DNA of 61,741 bases from Pseudozyma flocculosa PF-1 (Eukaryota > Basidiomycota > Ustilaginomycetes > Ustilaginales > Ustilaginaceae): positions 1-61,741 of the forward strand of contig NW_006920890.1 of NCBI RefSeq assembly GCF_000417875.1, in the 5' to 3' direction. Numbering within the stretch: the stretch's first letter is position 1; each line of letters opens with the position of its first letter. Positions 46,450 through 56,399 of the stretch are shown piece by piece. The position numbers and the translations under genes were made by a program. The notes under the pieces were generated by a model that saw only the letters and a program-made list of their open reading frames with translations, did no database searches and was not told where the DNA came from.

Positions 46450-49400
46450 ATGTCGGCGGCCACGATGAGGCATCCCTTCAGCAACTCCTTCTACGCCGAG
46501 TCCGAGGCCACCGATCGCAGCAGCTTTGTCGAGCCTATGGCTTCCGGCTCGAACGCCAACAAGACCCGCGAGCTGGCTCGGGCCGTCGGCCGCGACCTGG
46601 CAGGCCCGCCGCCCTCGTTCAGACCGCCCTCTGGCTGGTCTGTCGATGGCAGGAACGCCGATGTGGTCTGGCAGGGCGACGGCCCGCGAGGCGACTCGTT
46701 CCACGAGGACCAGTTCTCAGACGCGGAGAGCTGGGACGCCGACCACGTCGCGGGATCCGCATTCACGCCGGTGATTGACGACGACGGCAGGAGCACCTTT
46801 GGCCACGTCCGCACCTCGAGCGTCGGCAGCTCGGTCTTTGCAGGCCGCGGTGCCCAGCCGGAACGCAAGAGGAAAGAGGCGCCACCGCCGCTGCCGCTGG
46901 TGCCGGCCGAGCACCTGATCAGCGTGGGCAAGTCGGCGGACAGTCCCGTGTTTGCGCTGGTAAGCCCCGCCACCGAGCACAGCATGTACGAGAGCGCCGC
47001 GGATCACGACGGTGGTCCGGCGGAAGGAGATCGCACAGCCCGATCAACCGCTTCGGACCATCGCAGGCCCATCGGCGAGTGGCAGATGCCGCGCTCCGGG
47101 ACGACATCCTTCGTCGGCAAGGACGACGAGGGAAACATCCCCTCGAGGAGCTCCTCGCGTTCGATCGCCTCGATGCGGCGAGTCTCGAGCCGCGAGGCTG
47201 AAGAAACGCAAGGGAGGGTGGCCTCGCACGGCTTTACCGACAACATTGGTGGCGAGGGACAGTCCAGAAGCAGCGCGCACGAGCCCAATGAGCACGCCTC
47301 ATCAACCCCATCTCGAGCAGCGTCGTCTCTGAGCGATGCCGAAGCCGTGCGCCGCTTGCCCGATGGGACCTTGATCCCCAAGATGCCGCCGATCCCGAGC
47401 GCCGATGAAATGCCGCGTCAGCGGTCGACGAGCAAGCAGCGCAACCGCAAGGACCGCTCGCCAATGGTGATGCCCGAAGACGAGGCCGAAGACGAGGAGC
47501 GCAAGTACCTCGAAGAGATCGAAGACCCGAAGCGGATGAGCACGCTGGGGCCCAGACTCAAGAAGAACTCGCCTGCTCCCTGGGAGCTCACGGGCTTGGC
47601 CGAGGAAGAGCCCCTGCCTCGGCCTTCGCTGCGAGATGCGCTCAGGGGTAGCAGCGATGGCCAAGACAGGTCCTTTGGGCGCTTCCGCAGCAGACCCTCG
47701 GTCGAGAGCCAGGCCGCTCCGAGCCGGCACGCAGCACAGACGGCGTCGGGCCTCGGTCGCAACACCACCATCGCTTCGCTCGAGGAAGAGGCGCATGCGG
47801 AGGAAGAACCAGGGCCGCACAACGGCGGGGCAAGCACCGAAGGCGGCTCGTCGTTCCTTGCTTCGCAGCGCGCCAGATCCAAGAGCGTCTCCACCAGCGC
47901 CGCTGCCGGTGTGCTCAAGGGTCTTGGCCTGGCCAGCTCTGCGGGCCCGGCTTCGAAAAAGTCGAAGCTGGTCAAGGCGTTCCGGCTCGGCCGCGAAGAC
48001 AGGAGCAGCAGCACTGACGGCGCTGGCCCAGACCTCCCCCACCCAGCCTCGACGTCAGGGCCGACAGCTCCGTACGCACATCGGCCCCAGCCCCTGGCCC
48101 GGTCGATCGGCTACAAGAAGACGTCGCAGGACAGCGCATCTTCGTTGCCATCACCCACCGACCGTTCCGCCGGTCCGATGGCGGCGGCGAGGAGGCCAAG
48201 TCCCGACCTGGCTCAGCTGATCCAGGCCGCCAACGGCAAGTACCAGGACCAGGCCTACTCGCCCAGCTCGTCGCCGAGTCTGGGCGGACGCAGGCCGCTC
48301 TCGCCTCGCGTCGGCAACGGCGGGCTGTCGCTGCCAACAAATCGATCTCCTGGCTATGTCCCTGCCGGCGGTCTCACGGCGAGCGTCAGCAAGGACAGCC
48401 AGCTTACCGTCTCGCAGCTGCCATTGTCGACGTCGTCGCGATCGCTGGCGGAGGCGGATCGCACCAGTGCACCGCCCCGGCCGGATGCCTCGCAGCAGCC
48501 CGTGGTGTCGACGCGCAGCGGCAGCGGCGAAAGCTCGCGGCCATCGACGGTCTCCGAGAGCAGCACGTCGGCCGGCAAGTCGTCGGGCCCGATGCCCGCG
48601 AGCAGCAAGTTCCCGGGCATTCCCGACGGCGCCCTCCCGCTCTCGAGCAGCGCCTCCGTGGGGTCCGGCGCCGCAGGGCTGCCCATGCCAGGCTTCCACC
48701 ACGGCGTGCAGTACAAGCTGATCTCACTGGAGCAGGCGCGCGAGCAGATGAAACACTCGCACGACCGCTTGGCGCCCTCGCCATCGAACCGCGACCATGG
48801 CCCGCACTCGTCGCCCAACCTCAGCGCCGGAAGCGCCAGTCCGATGCGCCACTCTCCGAGCATGCAGTCCATCCACTCGGCGCACGGGGATGAGCCCCGA
48901 TCCCGGCAGCCCTCCGAGGGCGGCCTTTCTCAGCGGGCCATCAAGAACAAGAAGAGCAGCCTCTTCAGGATGGGCAAGAAGAAGGACAAGGGCTCCCTCC
49001 ACGACATCGACGGTGCTGAGCTAGGCTCGGGCATGGGAGGCGCTCGCGAATTCAGCGGCACCGGCCAGGTCGTCGGACTGATGCCCTCGTTGAGCGTCAC
49101 GGGCTCCGAGCTCGACGAAGGCTCGGCCGCCAACAGGAAAGACGTTCTCGCCGAGACGCCGGCGCTGTCGCTGCGGCCGGTGAGCTCGATGTTCTCTGGA
49201 CTCGGCGCCAACTTCCTCGACTCGTCCATCTCCGACGCTTCTGACATTGCTCCGCACGGCGGGCCCTCGTCGGCCCTGACGGCCGGCACCCGAGGACTGC
49301 TGGCGCCGTACTCGCCGGCGCTGACGTCGCACTCGCAGGAAGGCAGCAACCGATCTTCGACGGGCACCAGCTTCGAGGACGCCTCGGAGAGGCTGCGCAC

Positions 49401-50250
49401 TCCCGTCTCGGCCTCTCCTGCCGGCTCTGTCCGCCGGCCGAGCGTGGCCAATATCTCGCCGACGCCTCACACGGCCGCGGTGCCGGGTCCAGAGGTGCCT
49501 GGATCGGCCGGCAGTCAGATGAGCGTCAAGGCCTCGGTCCACTCGGTCGATCGGATGCCCAGCCTCGACGCCGGAGGCAGCACGACCAGCAGCCACTCGC
49601 GCTTCCACTCGCCAGCCACCTCGCCGCTGACGCCGTCGTTCAACAACGTCCACCATCCCATCCACACCAAGCGCGGAGGTCTCGACGACCATTCGCTGAG
49701 CACGCACCCACGCAGCCGGGCTCGGCCCGATGCTACGACGGTCAACATCCAGAGCATCGCCGAGGCGCGGCCCGAAACGTGGGCCAGCCAGCAGAGTGGC
49801 AGCGGCAGCGGCGAATCGGCTGCTGCGACCGCATCGCACAGCCTCGGCGTGCCCAGCGGCGGCAGCGGCACTGGCAGCCCAAAGCTGGGGCCGGTCCCTG
49901 AGGAGGTGCGGAAGCGGGCGATTGAGATCGAGGTGCAGATCAAGCAGCTGGCCAGCGAGCTGCACCAGCTTCGCGACACCCACCTCTCCACCGTCAGCGC
50001 CGCGAGCTGGGCATCGGCGGTCGCGTCGGCCGCGTCGGACGCCACGATGGCCGAGGGGACCGACGGTGCCTCTGCGCCCATCAAGAGCTGCCCCTGCTGC
50101 GGTTGCGGATGCGCCGAGCAGAGACGCCTCCAGTCGCTCAACGAGGTCGCCGTGCTCAAGGGTCTCGGCGTCCTGGATCGCGGCCGCGCGCTCAAGCCGT
50201 CGTCCAATATGGGCAACACGGGCAAGTTTGGCGGCTACACCAACCGCTAG
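46450..50250 (+). CDS. large Ser-rich protein with C-terminal Cys cluster, unknown
   Basis: Single exon, 1266 aa from the first true ATG (MSAATMRHPFSNSFYAES). No enzymatic domain seen. The body is disordered: Ser/Pro/Arg/Gly-rich, with basic patches (KKSSLFRMGKKKDKG) and many SP/RS sites. Only the last ~110 residues look folded. A helical segment (RKRAIEIEVQIKQLASELHQ) is followed by the Cys cluster SCPCCGCGCAEQRRLQSLNE (six Cys counting a preceding region) and a conserved-looking tail, GVLDRGRALKPSSNMGNTGK. The compact C-terminus on a long tail suggests a scaffold, perhaps cortical or signalling (inference). The 5' region has a 3-kb gap and a pyrimidine tract. Confidence 0.8.
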   Translation: MSAATMRHPFSNSFYAESEATDRSSFVEPMASGSNANKTRELARAVGRDLAGPPPSFRPPSGWSVDGRNADVVWQGDGPRGDSFHEDQFSDAESWDADHVAGSAFTPVIDDDGRSTFGHVRTSSVGSSVFAGRGAQPERKRKEAPPPLPLVPAEHLISVGKSADSPVFALVSPATEHSMYESAADHDGGPAEGDRTARSTASDHRRPIGEWQMPRSGTTSFVGKDDEGNIPSRSSSRSIASMRRVSSREAEETQGRVASHGFTDNIGGEGQSRSSAHEPNEHASSTPSRAASSLSDAEAVRRLPDGTLIPKMPPIPSADEMPRQRSTSKQRNRKDRSPMVMPEDEAEDEERKYLEEIEDPKRMSTLGPRLKKNSPAPWELTGLAEEEPLPRPSLRDALRGSSDGQDRSFGRFRSRPSVESQAAPSRHAAQTASGLGRNTTIASLEEEAHAEEEPGPHNGGASTEGGSSFLASQRARSKSVSTSAAAGVLKGLGLASSAGPASKKSKLVKAFRLGREDRSSSTDGAGPDLPHPASTSGPTAPYAHRPQPLARSIGYKKTSQDSASSLPSPTDRSAGPMAAARRPSPDLAQLIQAANGKYQDQAYSPSSSPSLGGRRPLSPRVGNGGLSLPTNRSPGYVPAGGLTASVSKDSQLTVSQLPLSTSSRSLAEADRTSAPPRPDASQQPVVSTRSGSGESSRPSTVSESSTSAGKSSGPMPASSKFPGIPDGALPLSSSASVGSGAAGLPMPGFHHGVQYKLISLEQAREQMKHSHDRLAPSPSNRDHGPHSSPNLSAGSASPMRHSPSMQSIHSAHGDEPRSRQPSEGGLSQRAIKNKKSSLFRMGKKKDKGSLHDIDGAELGSGMGGAREFSGTGQVVGLMPSLSVTGSELDEGSAANRKDVLAETPALSLRPVSSMFSGLGANFLDSSISDASDIAPHGGPSSALTAGTRGLLAPYSPALTSHSQEGSNRSSTGTSFEDASERLRTPVSASPAGSVRRPSVANISPTPHTAAVPGPEVPGSAGSQMSVKASVHSVDRMPSLDAGGSTTSSHSRFHSPATSPLTPSFNNVHHPIHTKRGGLDDHSLSTHPRSRARPDATTVNIQSIAEARPETWASQQSGSGSGESAAATASHSLGVPSGGSGTGSPKLGPVPEEVRKRAIEIEVQIKQLASELHQLRDTHLSTVSAASWASAVASAASDATMAEGTDGASAPIKSCPCCGCGCAEQRRLQSLNEVAVLKGLGVLDRGRALKPSSNMGNTGKFGGYTNR

Positions 50251-50659
50251 GCATCGACACTGTCCGCTCGACCCCGCTTCGCCCGCTCCCGAGCAGCCTG
50301 CTCTTTGCCGTGCCACCGTCCCTACGCTTCCCCCAACCCCATCCCTCCCCCATCCCTTCCCTCCCCCTAACCCTTCAGAGCAGCGACCTCGTGCCGCCAG
50401 ATCGCATCGCCCGAATCGTTCCTTGCTCCGGTCTATCCCTTGTACCCGTATACCTTCGTTGCCCGCTCTCGATCCTCCATCTCACAAGTTCTGTATCAAT
50501 CCGCACGGCCCGGTCGGACAACGGTCGCAAGTGCGGCGGCGGTCGATCCGATCGCTCCCAGCCACGCCCGTGTCTGGCGCCAGGGGAGTGCAGTTCAGCC
50601 AGAGGCGACTCGAAGGAGGGCAGGGTACAAGTACAGCGGCAGATTGGGAGATCTGCCAT
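50251..50659. other. convergent 3' intergenic
   Basis: Between the 1266-aa protein stop and the cyclophilin stop. C/T-rich CCCTCCCC-type stretch at about 50335-50370. No gene. Confidence 0.45.
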
Positions 50660-51717
50660 CTAATCGACGACGACGGCGAGGGCTTTGTGGATCTTGACTT
50701 CCTCCTTAGGCCTGGATCACAGCGGCGGCACCCAAGGACAGCGAAGGGGTCAGAACGGGGCCCTGCGGAACGGCCGGGATCAGCAGAGGGTACGCACCGG
50801 TCGTTTGAGTCGGTCGCGACGAGGCCGAGCCGCTGGACCACCTTGATGCCATCCGACACGCGGCCAAAGATGGTGTGCTTGCGATCGAGGAAGGGTGTTG
50901 GTGCCAGGGTGATGAACTGGCGGGGCGTAGCCGCATCAGAGGAGAGAGGCGAAGAAGAAAGAGATGGACGGTCAGAGATCTCGCGGAAGGAAAGAAAGGG
51001 CAGTGGCGGAGGGGGGGCTGTCGATGCCAGACGTACGAATTGACTGCCGTTCGTGTTGGGTCCCGAGTTGGCCATGGCAAGGATGCCGGCGCCGACAAAG
51101 CGGAGCGCTGGGTTGATCTCGTCGGCAAACTGAGGGGCGGAGACGGGCCACGATCAGCTATCCGCAAGATCGAGACGGGGCCAAGGGCCGGAGGCTCACC
51201 TTGTCGCCGTAGATGGACGTCCCGCCTCGACCTGTCCCTGTTGGGTCGCCGCCTTGGATCATGAAGTCCGGGATGCTGATCAGACCGGGGTGCAGAGGAG
51301 CGCGATGTGGTGAGTCGCAGGGCCAGGGATCATTGTGCGGAGGATGTCAAGGGTGAGGCCTACATTCTGTGGAAGATCTGCGGGGCAAGGAGGCAGCGTC
51401 GAGGGAGGGGGGTCAGCCAAGTGGCCTCGCTGGCGATGCAGGGCTGGGCGGCGATGACTTACCGTGCCATTGTAGTAGCCCCTCTCTGCTAGCTTGTAGA
51501 AGCTGGTGGATGACGGGATGTAGCGGCAGAGAAGCGATGCGGGCCATCAGCGTCGTTGCACACGGTGAGTCGATGGCAAGGCGAGTAGGTGGTCCGACAG
51601 TGCTACTCACTTCTGGCACGTCTTTGGAGCATGATCCCAGTAGAGCTCGACGGTGATGCTTCCCATGGAAGTCTGTAGCGTCACTGCGCCGCTGTTGATC
51701 TGCTGTTGCGACGCCAT
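50660..51717 (-). CDS. cyclophilin, PPIL1-type peptidyl-prolyl isomerase
   Basis: Peptidyl-prolyl cis-trans isomerase of the PPIL1 group, a spliceosome component in other eukaryotes. Seven exons: complement(50660..50711, 50798..50916, 51037..51129, 51200..51275, 51364..51377, 51463..51502, 51611..51717), 166 aa, the same length as the human protein. Order: VTLQTSMGSITVELYWDHAPKTC, NFYKLAERGYYNGT, IFHR|IIPDFMIQGGDPTGTGRGG, FADEINPALRFVGAGILAMA, NSGPNTNGSQF|FITLAPTPFLD, HTIFGRVSDG. Active-site Arg (FHR), Phe, Gln and Gly of FMIQGGD are present. The 14-nt exon at 51364-51377 is unusually small. Many introns, GTAAGT, GTAGGC and GTACGT donors, contrast with single-exon neighbours. Confidence 0.94.
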
Positions 51718-52041
51718 GTTGTCGTCAGAGAGGGGAACGGAGGATGCAGACCGGTTGTGAGGAGGAGAATGCGGAGGAGCAGGATGAGAGGCAGGTAAAG
51801 GTGAGAAGGAGGGAGGTGGAGTCGAGGCAGGGTCTCGTCTGGGGACTCGGAGCCGGCCATGCTGGAAGGAAGTGCGCACGGGACACGCGACCAGAGAGGG
51901 TTGGGGTATTGGGCCCACGTAGTCGACTCGACGCCTCAACCTCACCTTCCCCTCACCCTTCATCCTTCTCCCTGCTCACCACAACGACAGAGCGCATCGC
52001 CTCTTCAGACCGATTCGGAGGCGCATCGTTCAAGCGCCAGG
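51718..52041. other. divergent promoter region cyclophilin/COG1
   Basis: 324 nt between two ATGs. Purine-rich on the plus strand near 51760-51830; no clear TATA box. Confidence 0.45.
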
Positions 52042-55000
52042 ATGGCGTCCCAGTCGCACGCCTCTGGCTCGTCGAGCCAGCCACACGCCGCCGATGCCGC
52101 CACCTCCTCCTCACCCACCAAATCCAGGCGCGCCAGACATGCCCGCACCCCTGCCTCGCTCACCTCGAGCGCAGGCGCAGCCCCTTCCATCTCGTCAATC
52201 TACGGCAGCGGCTCGCAAACCCACTCCTCCATCTCGGCATCCGAGGCCGTCTTCACCTCCATGGGCCTCAATCCCTTCCGCACCGACCCAGACGAGCTCT
52301 TCAACACCCTTTCGGTCAAGCAGGTCGAGACCTATGCCAACGCCGTGCGCCAAGCTGCCGAGAGGAAGCAGTCGGACCTCCGCACACTCGTAGGGGAGCG
52401 CTACCAGGACCTCTTGGGTACCGCCAACACCATCATCGGCATGGCAAACAGCTCGTCCCAGCTCTGCAAGCGTCTCGACCAGCTGCACGATGGCCTCGTC
52501 GCGACCGGCAAGCGCGCCTCGCAGCAGTCGGAGAGGAGGGTCTCTCGGCGCCTCAGCTCCTTTGCGATACCAAGCGTCGCAGAGCAGCAAAGCCGCGCGC
52601 GCCATGCCAACGACACGGACCACGAGCTCGACGAGGCAGAGCACATGTACCGGCTGGGAGCATCGCTCAAGACAATCATGGACGCTCCCGAGTACGTCTG
52701 GCGAACAATAGAAAAGGGCAAGACGCTGCATGCTGCGTGGGCCTTTATGGTGGCGCGGACAGTATGGTGGGACCTGATGGAGCGGTCGCCGTCCAACGAC
52801 AAGCGATCGAACCCAGCCGAGGGCAATGCGGAGCGGGCGGAGCGGGGCCCGCAGATCGACGTCAAGGCGGCCTTTCCCTTTATCGAGAAGCAATGGCAGG
52901 GTCTAGTCCCGATGCGCAAGCAGATTGTGCAGAGGGCGATCCAGCTCATCGCCGACTGCGACCTCGGCTTCAGTGCCACCGCCGACCAGCTGGCTGCCAT
53001 CGTCCTCCTGGACGGCACACGGCTCGAACAGACGTTTGCCCTGGTGCTCTCACAGCGCAAGAGCACGCTCAAGAGACACGTCCGGCGGCGGTACCCGAGC
53101 GCTGCCTTGGGGCAAAGGCGAGGATTCTCGGACGAGCGTAGACCGTCCAATGTCGCCTTCGACCGGGCCTCGACGGTGCAAGGAGCCAGCGGCATCATCG
53201 ACGGGAGCAGCAGGATCCTCGATCGACAGGAAAAGGCCGAGGAGAAGCAGCTCGAGGCTGTCCTGCACAACGTGGTCCGAGGTGTTTCAAACACCTTGAC
53301 GCATCTCGTCCGTGCCTACTTCCTCCCTCAGCAAGCCAGCGAGGGGTCCCTGCTGCTTTTCGACGAAGATCTCACCAACAAGATGGGTCCGCCGGTACAG
53401 CCATATCTGTACGAGCTGCTGCATCGATTGACGCAGCCGCCCGTCATGGCCGGCGACGATGCTTCCACGTCTCCCGGCCTTGCCAGACGCGCATCGATCC
53501 TGCAGAGTCCGCAAGTGGGCAGAAGCGGACACCAGGGACACTCGCCATCGTCGACAAGCCCAACCGCGCGGCGCAGCGCAGCACGGCGAAGGTCAAGCTA
53601 CGGGTTTAGCCTGCCCCTGCCGTCGACCTCCTCTTCAGCGACAAGGGCAGCTCCCGGCAACTCAGACGATCAGCACGCCGAGACACATCGTCGCCAGAGC
53701 CAGGCCGCGGCCCCGCCGCAAGCGCGGGTCTCGACGTACGAGATCCTGCACTCGCTGCCCAGCTCGCATCTCCTGCTACGCTACCTTCCGCTCTCAGTGC
53801 TGTCATTCGTCCCCTACGTGGAGCTTCATCCGCTCGACGAAGGTGCGCTCGACAGGCTCGCCAGCGAGCTCCGGACGTGGAGTCTTCAGCTGCGAGAGGA
53901 GCTGTTCGCACCGGCTCAAGATGCCGAAGGAAGGCCCGGCGACTCGATCCCGTCGCTGCTGTTGGGTCTTTCGAGGATAGCCTCGGTGGCCAAGCTCAGG
54001 GCCGGGACGATGGCAACGCTGAGCCGCTCCACGAGGACGGCTGAGCGCAAGATGAATGAGGTCCAGCGCACGACGACCGAGCACGGCCGGGCGCAGGGCG
54101 CGGTGCAGCTTTTCAAGGACGAGATGACGTCGCTCAGAGATGAGCTCGACAGGGCCTTTCTTGGCAGGCTTGAGGCGATACATGCCTCGTCCCTCGCTGC
54201 ATGCAAGGCTGATGCCCTGCAAGAGGTTGACGGCATCGTGGCCGATCTGGACGGTCGGGAGACCGGTCGTGGATCGCTCGCTCTGCTCTTCGCCGAAGAA
54301 GGCGACGGAAGCGACGGCAACTACAGCCGGCTGGAAGGACGCAGGACGACGTCCCAAGGACGCAAGTCGCAGGCCATCAAGACGCCCGGTCCGACGCACG
54401 AACAGCTAGCCGTGCTCGATGGTCAGCTACGAGGTCGCTCGGCTGATCTCGACGGCGTGGTCGGCTCCCTTAGCCTCCAGCTCACGGTCATCTCGAGCGA
54501 CACTGATGCCTTCCTGTCGCAGCGCGACTTCGATCCGGCGACCAGGGATGGGATCCGGAGCAAGCTTCGCCAGAGCCTGTCCGAGACGCTGCTTGGTCTG
54601 CTCAGCCAGCTCCAAGGCCGGATATCGACTCCCTCTGCAGCGCACACTCCAGCAATCGGCGGCGGAATCGAGATCGAACCTCGAAGAGCCCTGATGGCCA
54701 AGTTGGCGTCGCTCATGCTGCGAGACGGCGCACTCGCGCAGCTGGTGGCGACTGGGAAGGACTGCCATACGCAGGGCCCAGAGCAATCCCTGACTGCAGC
54801 CGCAAAAGGCTTGGTCGAGGTTTCGCTGCGGGACTGGGCCGATGTCGTGCGGTCTCTCTGCCTTTCGAGGCTATCGTCCACGGACGTCGATAGCGAGGCG
54901 GACGCCGGTGGGCCCTCGCGCCACCTGATCGATGCTCTTTCTCTCCTGGCCGAGGCGACGCTGCGCGCTGGAGTGGGCATCGATCCGGCCTCGATCGACG

Positions 55001-55320
55001 AGATGGTCCGATCCGTGCTGGATGCCCTCCGGCTCCACGTCGCTTCCGCCTCACGGGGTGAAGAGTCGGTCGACGTTGCGATGCTGGATCTGCTGCTGCG
55101 CGGCACGACGGTGGACGACGAGTCGGTGCGGAACAAGGTCGACGAGGCAGTGGCGCGCAGGTGGCTGGTGCTGGCACCGATCTCGGTCGGTGGCACCCTC
55201 GCGGTCAAGGATCGGAAGCGGAACGTGCAGGGACCGGGGCCGGCGGCCACGGTCGAGGATGTGACTCCGCTGGTGGGCAAGACTCAGCTGCCGCGATTCG
55301 AGGCATTGAGCCTGGGATAG
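52042..55320 (+). CDS. COG1: COG complex subunit 1
   Basis: Subunit of the conserved oligomeric Golgi tethering complex for retrograde intra-Golgi vesicles. Single exon, 1092 aa. The N-terminal block at about residues 80-155 is diagnostic: DPDELFNTLSVKQVETYANA, then RKQSDLRTLVGERYQDLLGTAN, then TIIGMANSSSQLCKRLDQLH. The rest is alpha-helical with disordered Ser/Arg linkers (about 480-560). The start at 52042 is preferred: residues before the motif are low complexity and the frame extends upstream without support. Recognition rests on the N-terminal block; the C-terminal two-thirds is poorly conserved, as in other fungi. Confidence 0.9.
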   Translation: MASQSHASGSSSQPHAADAATSSSPTKSRRARHARTPASLTSSAGAAPSISSIYGSGSQTHSSISASEAVFTSMGLNPFRTDPDELFNTLSVKQVETYANAVRQAAERKQSDLRTLVGERYQDLLGTANTIIGMANSSSQLCKRLDQLHDGLVATGKRASQQSERRVSRRLSSFAIPSVAEQQSRARHANDTDHELDEAEHMYRLGASLKTIMDAPEYVWRTIEKGKTLHAAWAFMVARTVWWDLMERSPSNDKRSNPAEGNAERAERGPQIDVKAAFPFIEKQWQGLVPMRKQIVQRAIQLIADCDLGFSATADQLAAIVLLDGTRLEQTFALVLSQRKSTLKRHVRRRYPSAALGQRRGFSDERRPSNVAFDRASTVQGASGIIDGSSRILDRQEKAEEKQLEAVLHNVVRGVSNTLTHLVRAYFLPQQASEGSLLLFDEDLTNKMGPPVQPYLYELLHRLTQPPVMAGDDASTSPGLARRASILQSPQVGRSGHQGHSPSSTSPTARRSAARRRSSYGFSLPLPSTSSSATRAAPGNSDDQHAETHRRQSQAAAPPQARVSTYEILHSLPSSHLLLRYLPLSVLSFVPYVELHPLDEGALDRLASELRTWSLQLREELFAPAQDAEGRPGDSIPSLLLGLSRIASVAKLRAGTMATLSRSTRTAERKMNEVQRTTTEHGRAQGAVQLFKDEMTSLRDELDRAFLGRLEAIHASSLAACKADALQEVDGIVADLDGRETGRGSLALLFAEEGDGSDGNYSRLEGRRTTSQGRKSQAIKTPGPTHEQLAVLDGQLRGRSADLDGVVGSLSLQLTVISSDTDAFLSQRDFDPATRDGIRSKLRQSLSETLLGLLSQLQGRISTPSAAHTPAIGGGIEIEPRRALMAKLASLMLRDGALAQLVATGKDCHTQGPEQSLTAAAKGLVEVSLRDWADVVRSLCLSRLSSTDVDSEADAGGPSRHLIDALSLLAEATLRAGVGIDPASIDEMVRSVLDALRLHVASASRGEESVDVAMLDLLLRGTTVDDESVRNKVDEAVARRWLVLAPISVGGTLAVKDRKRNVQGPGPAATVEDVTPLVGKTQLPRFEALSLG

Positions 55321-56399
55321 TTGTTGGGGTGCAGGGGATGGAGGGATCCCCCCCATGCCCGGCCGCCGAGCAGGCAACTTGTCGCTGCGCAATGCCATGT
55401 CATGCCAAACCGTGCTGTCTGAAGCCGACGTCAGATAGGAAGAGGATCACCAGCACTCGATACAGAGAACGGAAGTCGGAGGCGGGGCCAACGAGGCAGG
55501 ACGAGGGACCGAGCGCAAAGAGATCGAGAAGTGAACGGAGAGAGCGGGTCAGGCGGGTGCTAGACGCGTCGCCCTCTCGGCGGCAGACGAGCAGAGGGGT
55601 CCGGGGCTGGGCCGACGCGTAAAAAGGCAGGCCTCTTGGCTGCAGCTGGGCCTGCCAGACGAGGGGCGGCGGGCAGACGAGGGCGGGCGGGCGAGCGAGG
55701 TTGAACCGCACGGCGCGTTGGAAATTCCGAGGCAGGGCCACGGGCGGGCAGGCCCACCAGAATCGAAAGAGGCAAGGCAGGGCTGGGCCGGGCGGGCCTC
55801 GCCCCTCAGCTACCCTCACTCCACCTCTCGACCACCACCACCACCACCATCACCGCCGACCTGCAGACCCAACGCGACCCAATCATCTTTGCACCACAAT
55901 TTTGCTCTCGATCGCTACTGGCTCCACCAAACGCTACGGCCTCTTGCGCTCCATCTCGGTCACCTTCCTCCTGCAACGTTTCCGGCTCGAATCAGTCTCA
56001 ATTATCGTCGTCGCTCGAGCTCCGCCTCGAAACTCTGCCGTCAGCTCCGCCCAACAAAGGCCATACCGCATCGCCATCTCGTCTCAATTGGACGCACGGA
56101 CCGGCTACAGTCGAGGCGCACAGAGCCCGTGCTCCTCGTCGACCCGTCCTCGCTGCCTCTCCTCCGCCCAGGCAGCGAAAGTCTTCTCAGTTTCGGCGGC
56201 GTCGCCAAGGGTATGAACTCCCATTGAGACGCCCAGAGACGCTTCCGCTTCCGACTGCAGGTCAGCGCAGCAACTTCCGCACCGGCACAACCTCCTGGAT
56301 CTTGTCGTGGCGAGCCTGCCAATCGGAAGGCGCTCGTCGTCGCCATCTAGGTTCGCCGCCTCAGTTTGCCCCACCCAAATTAGCACGCCGGATTGCGCA
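55321..56399. other. intergenic COG1/352-aa ORF
   Basis: No gene supported. CCACCA triplets at about 55832-55856. Likely 3' UTR of COG1 plus 5' region of the next gene. Confidence 0.45.

Noticed and set aside
49021..50316. 431-codon minus-strand frame opposite the 1266-aa gene
   Set aside because: Arg/Gly-rich shadow of a codon-biased sense gene.
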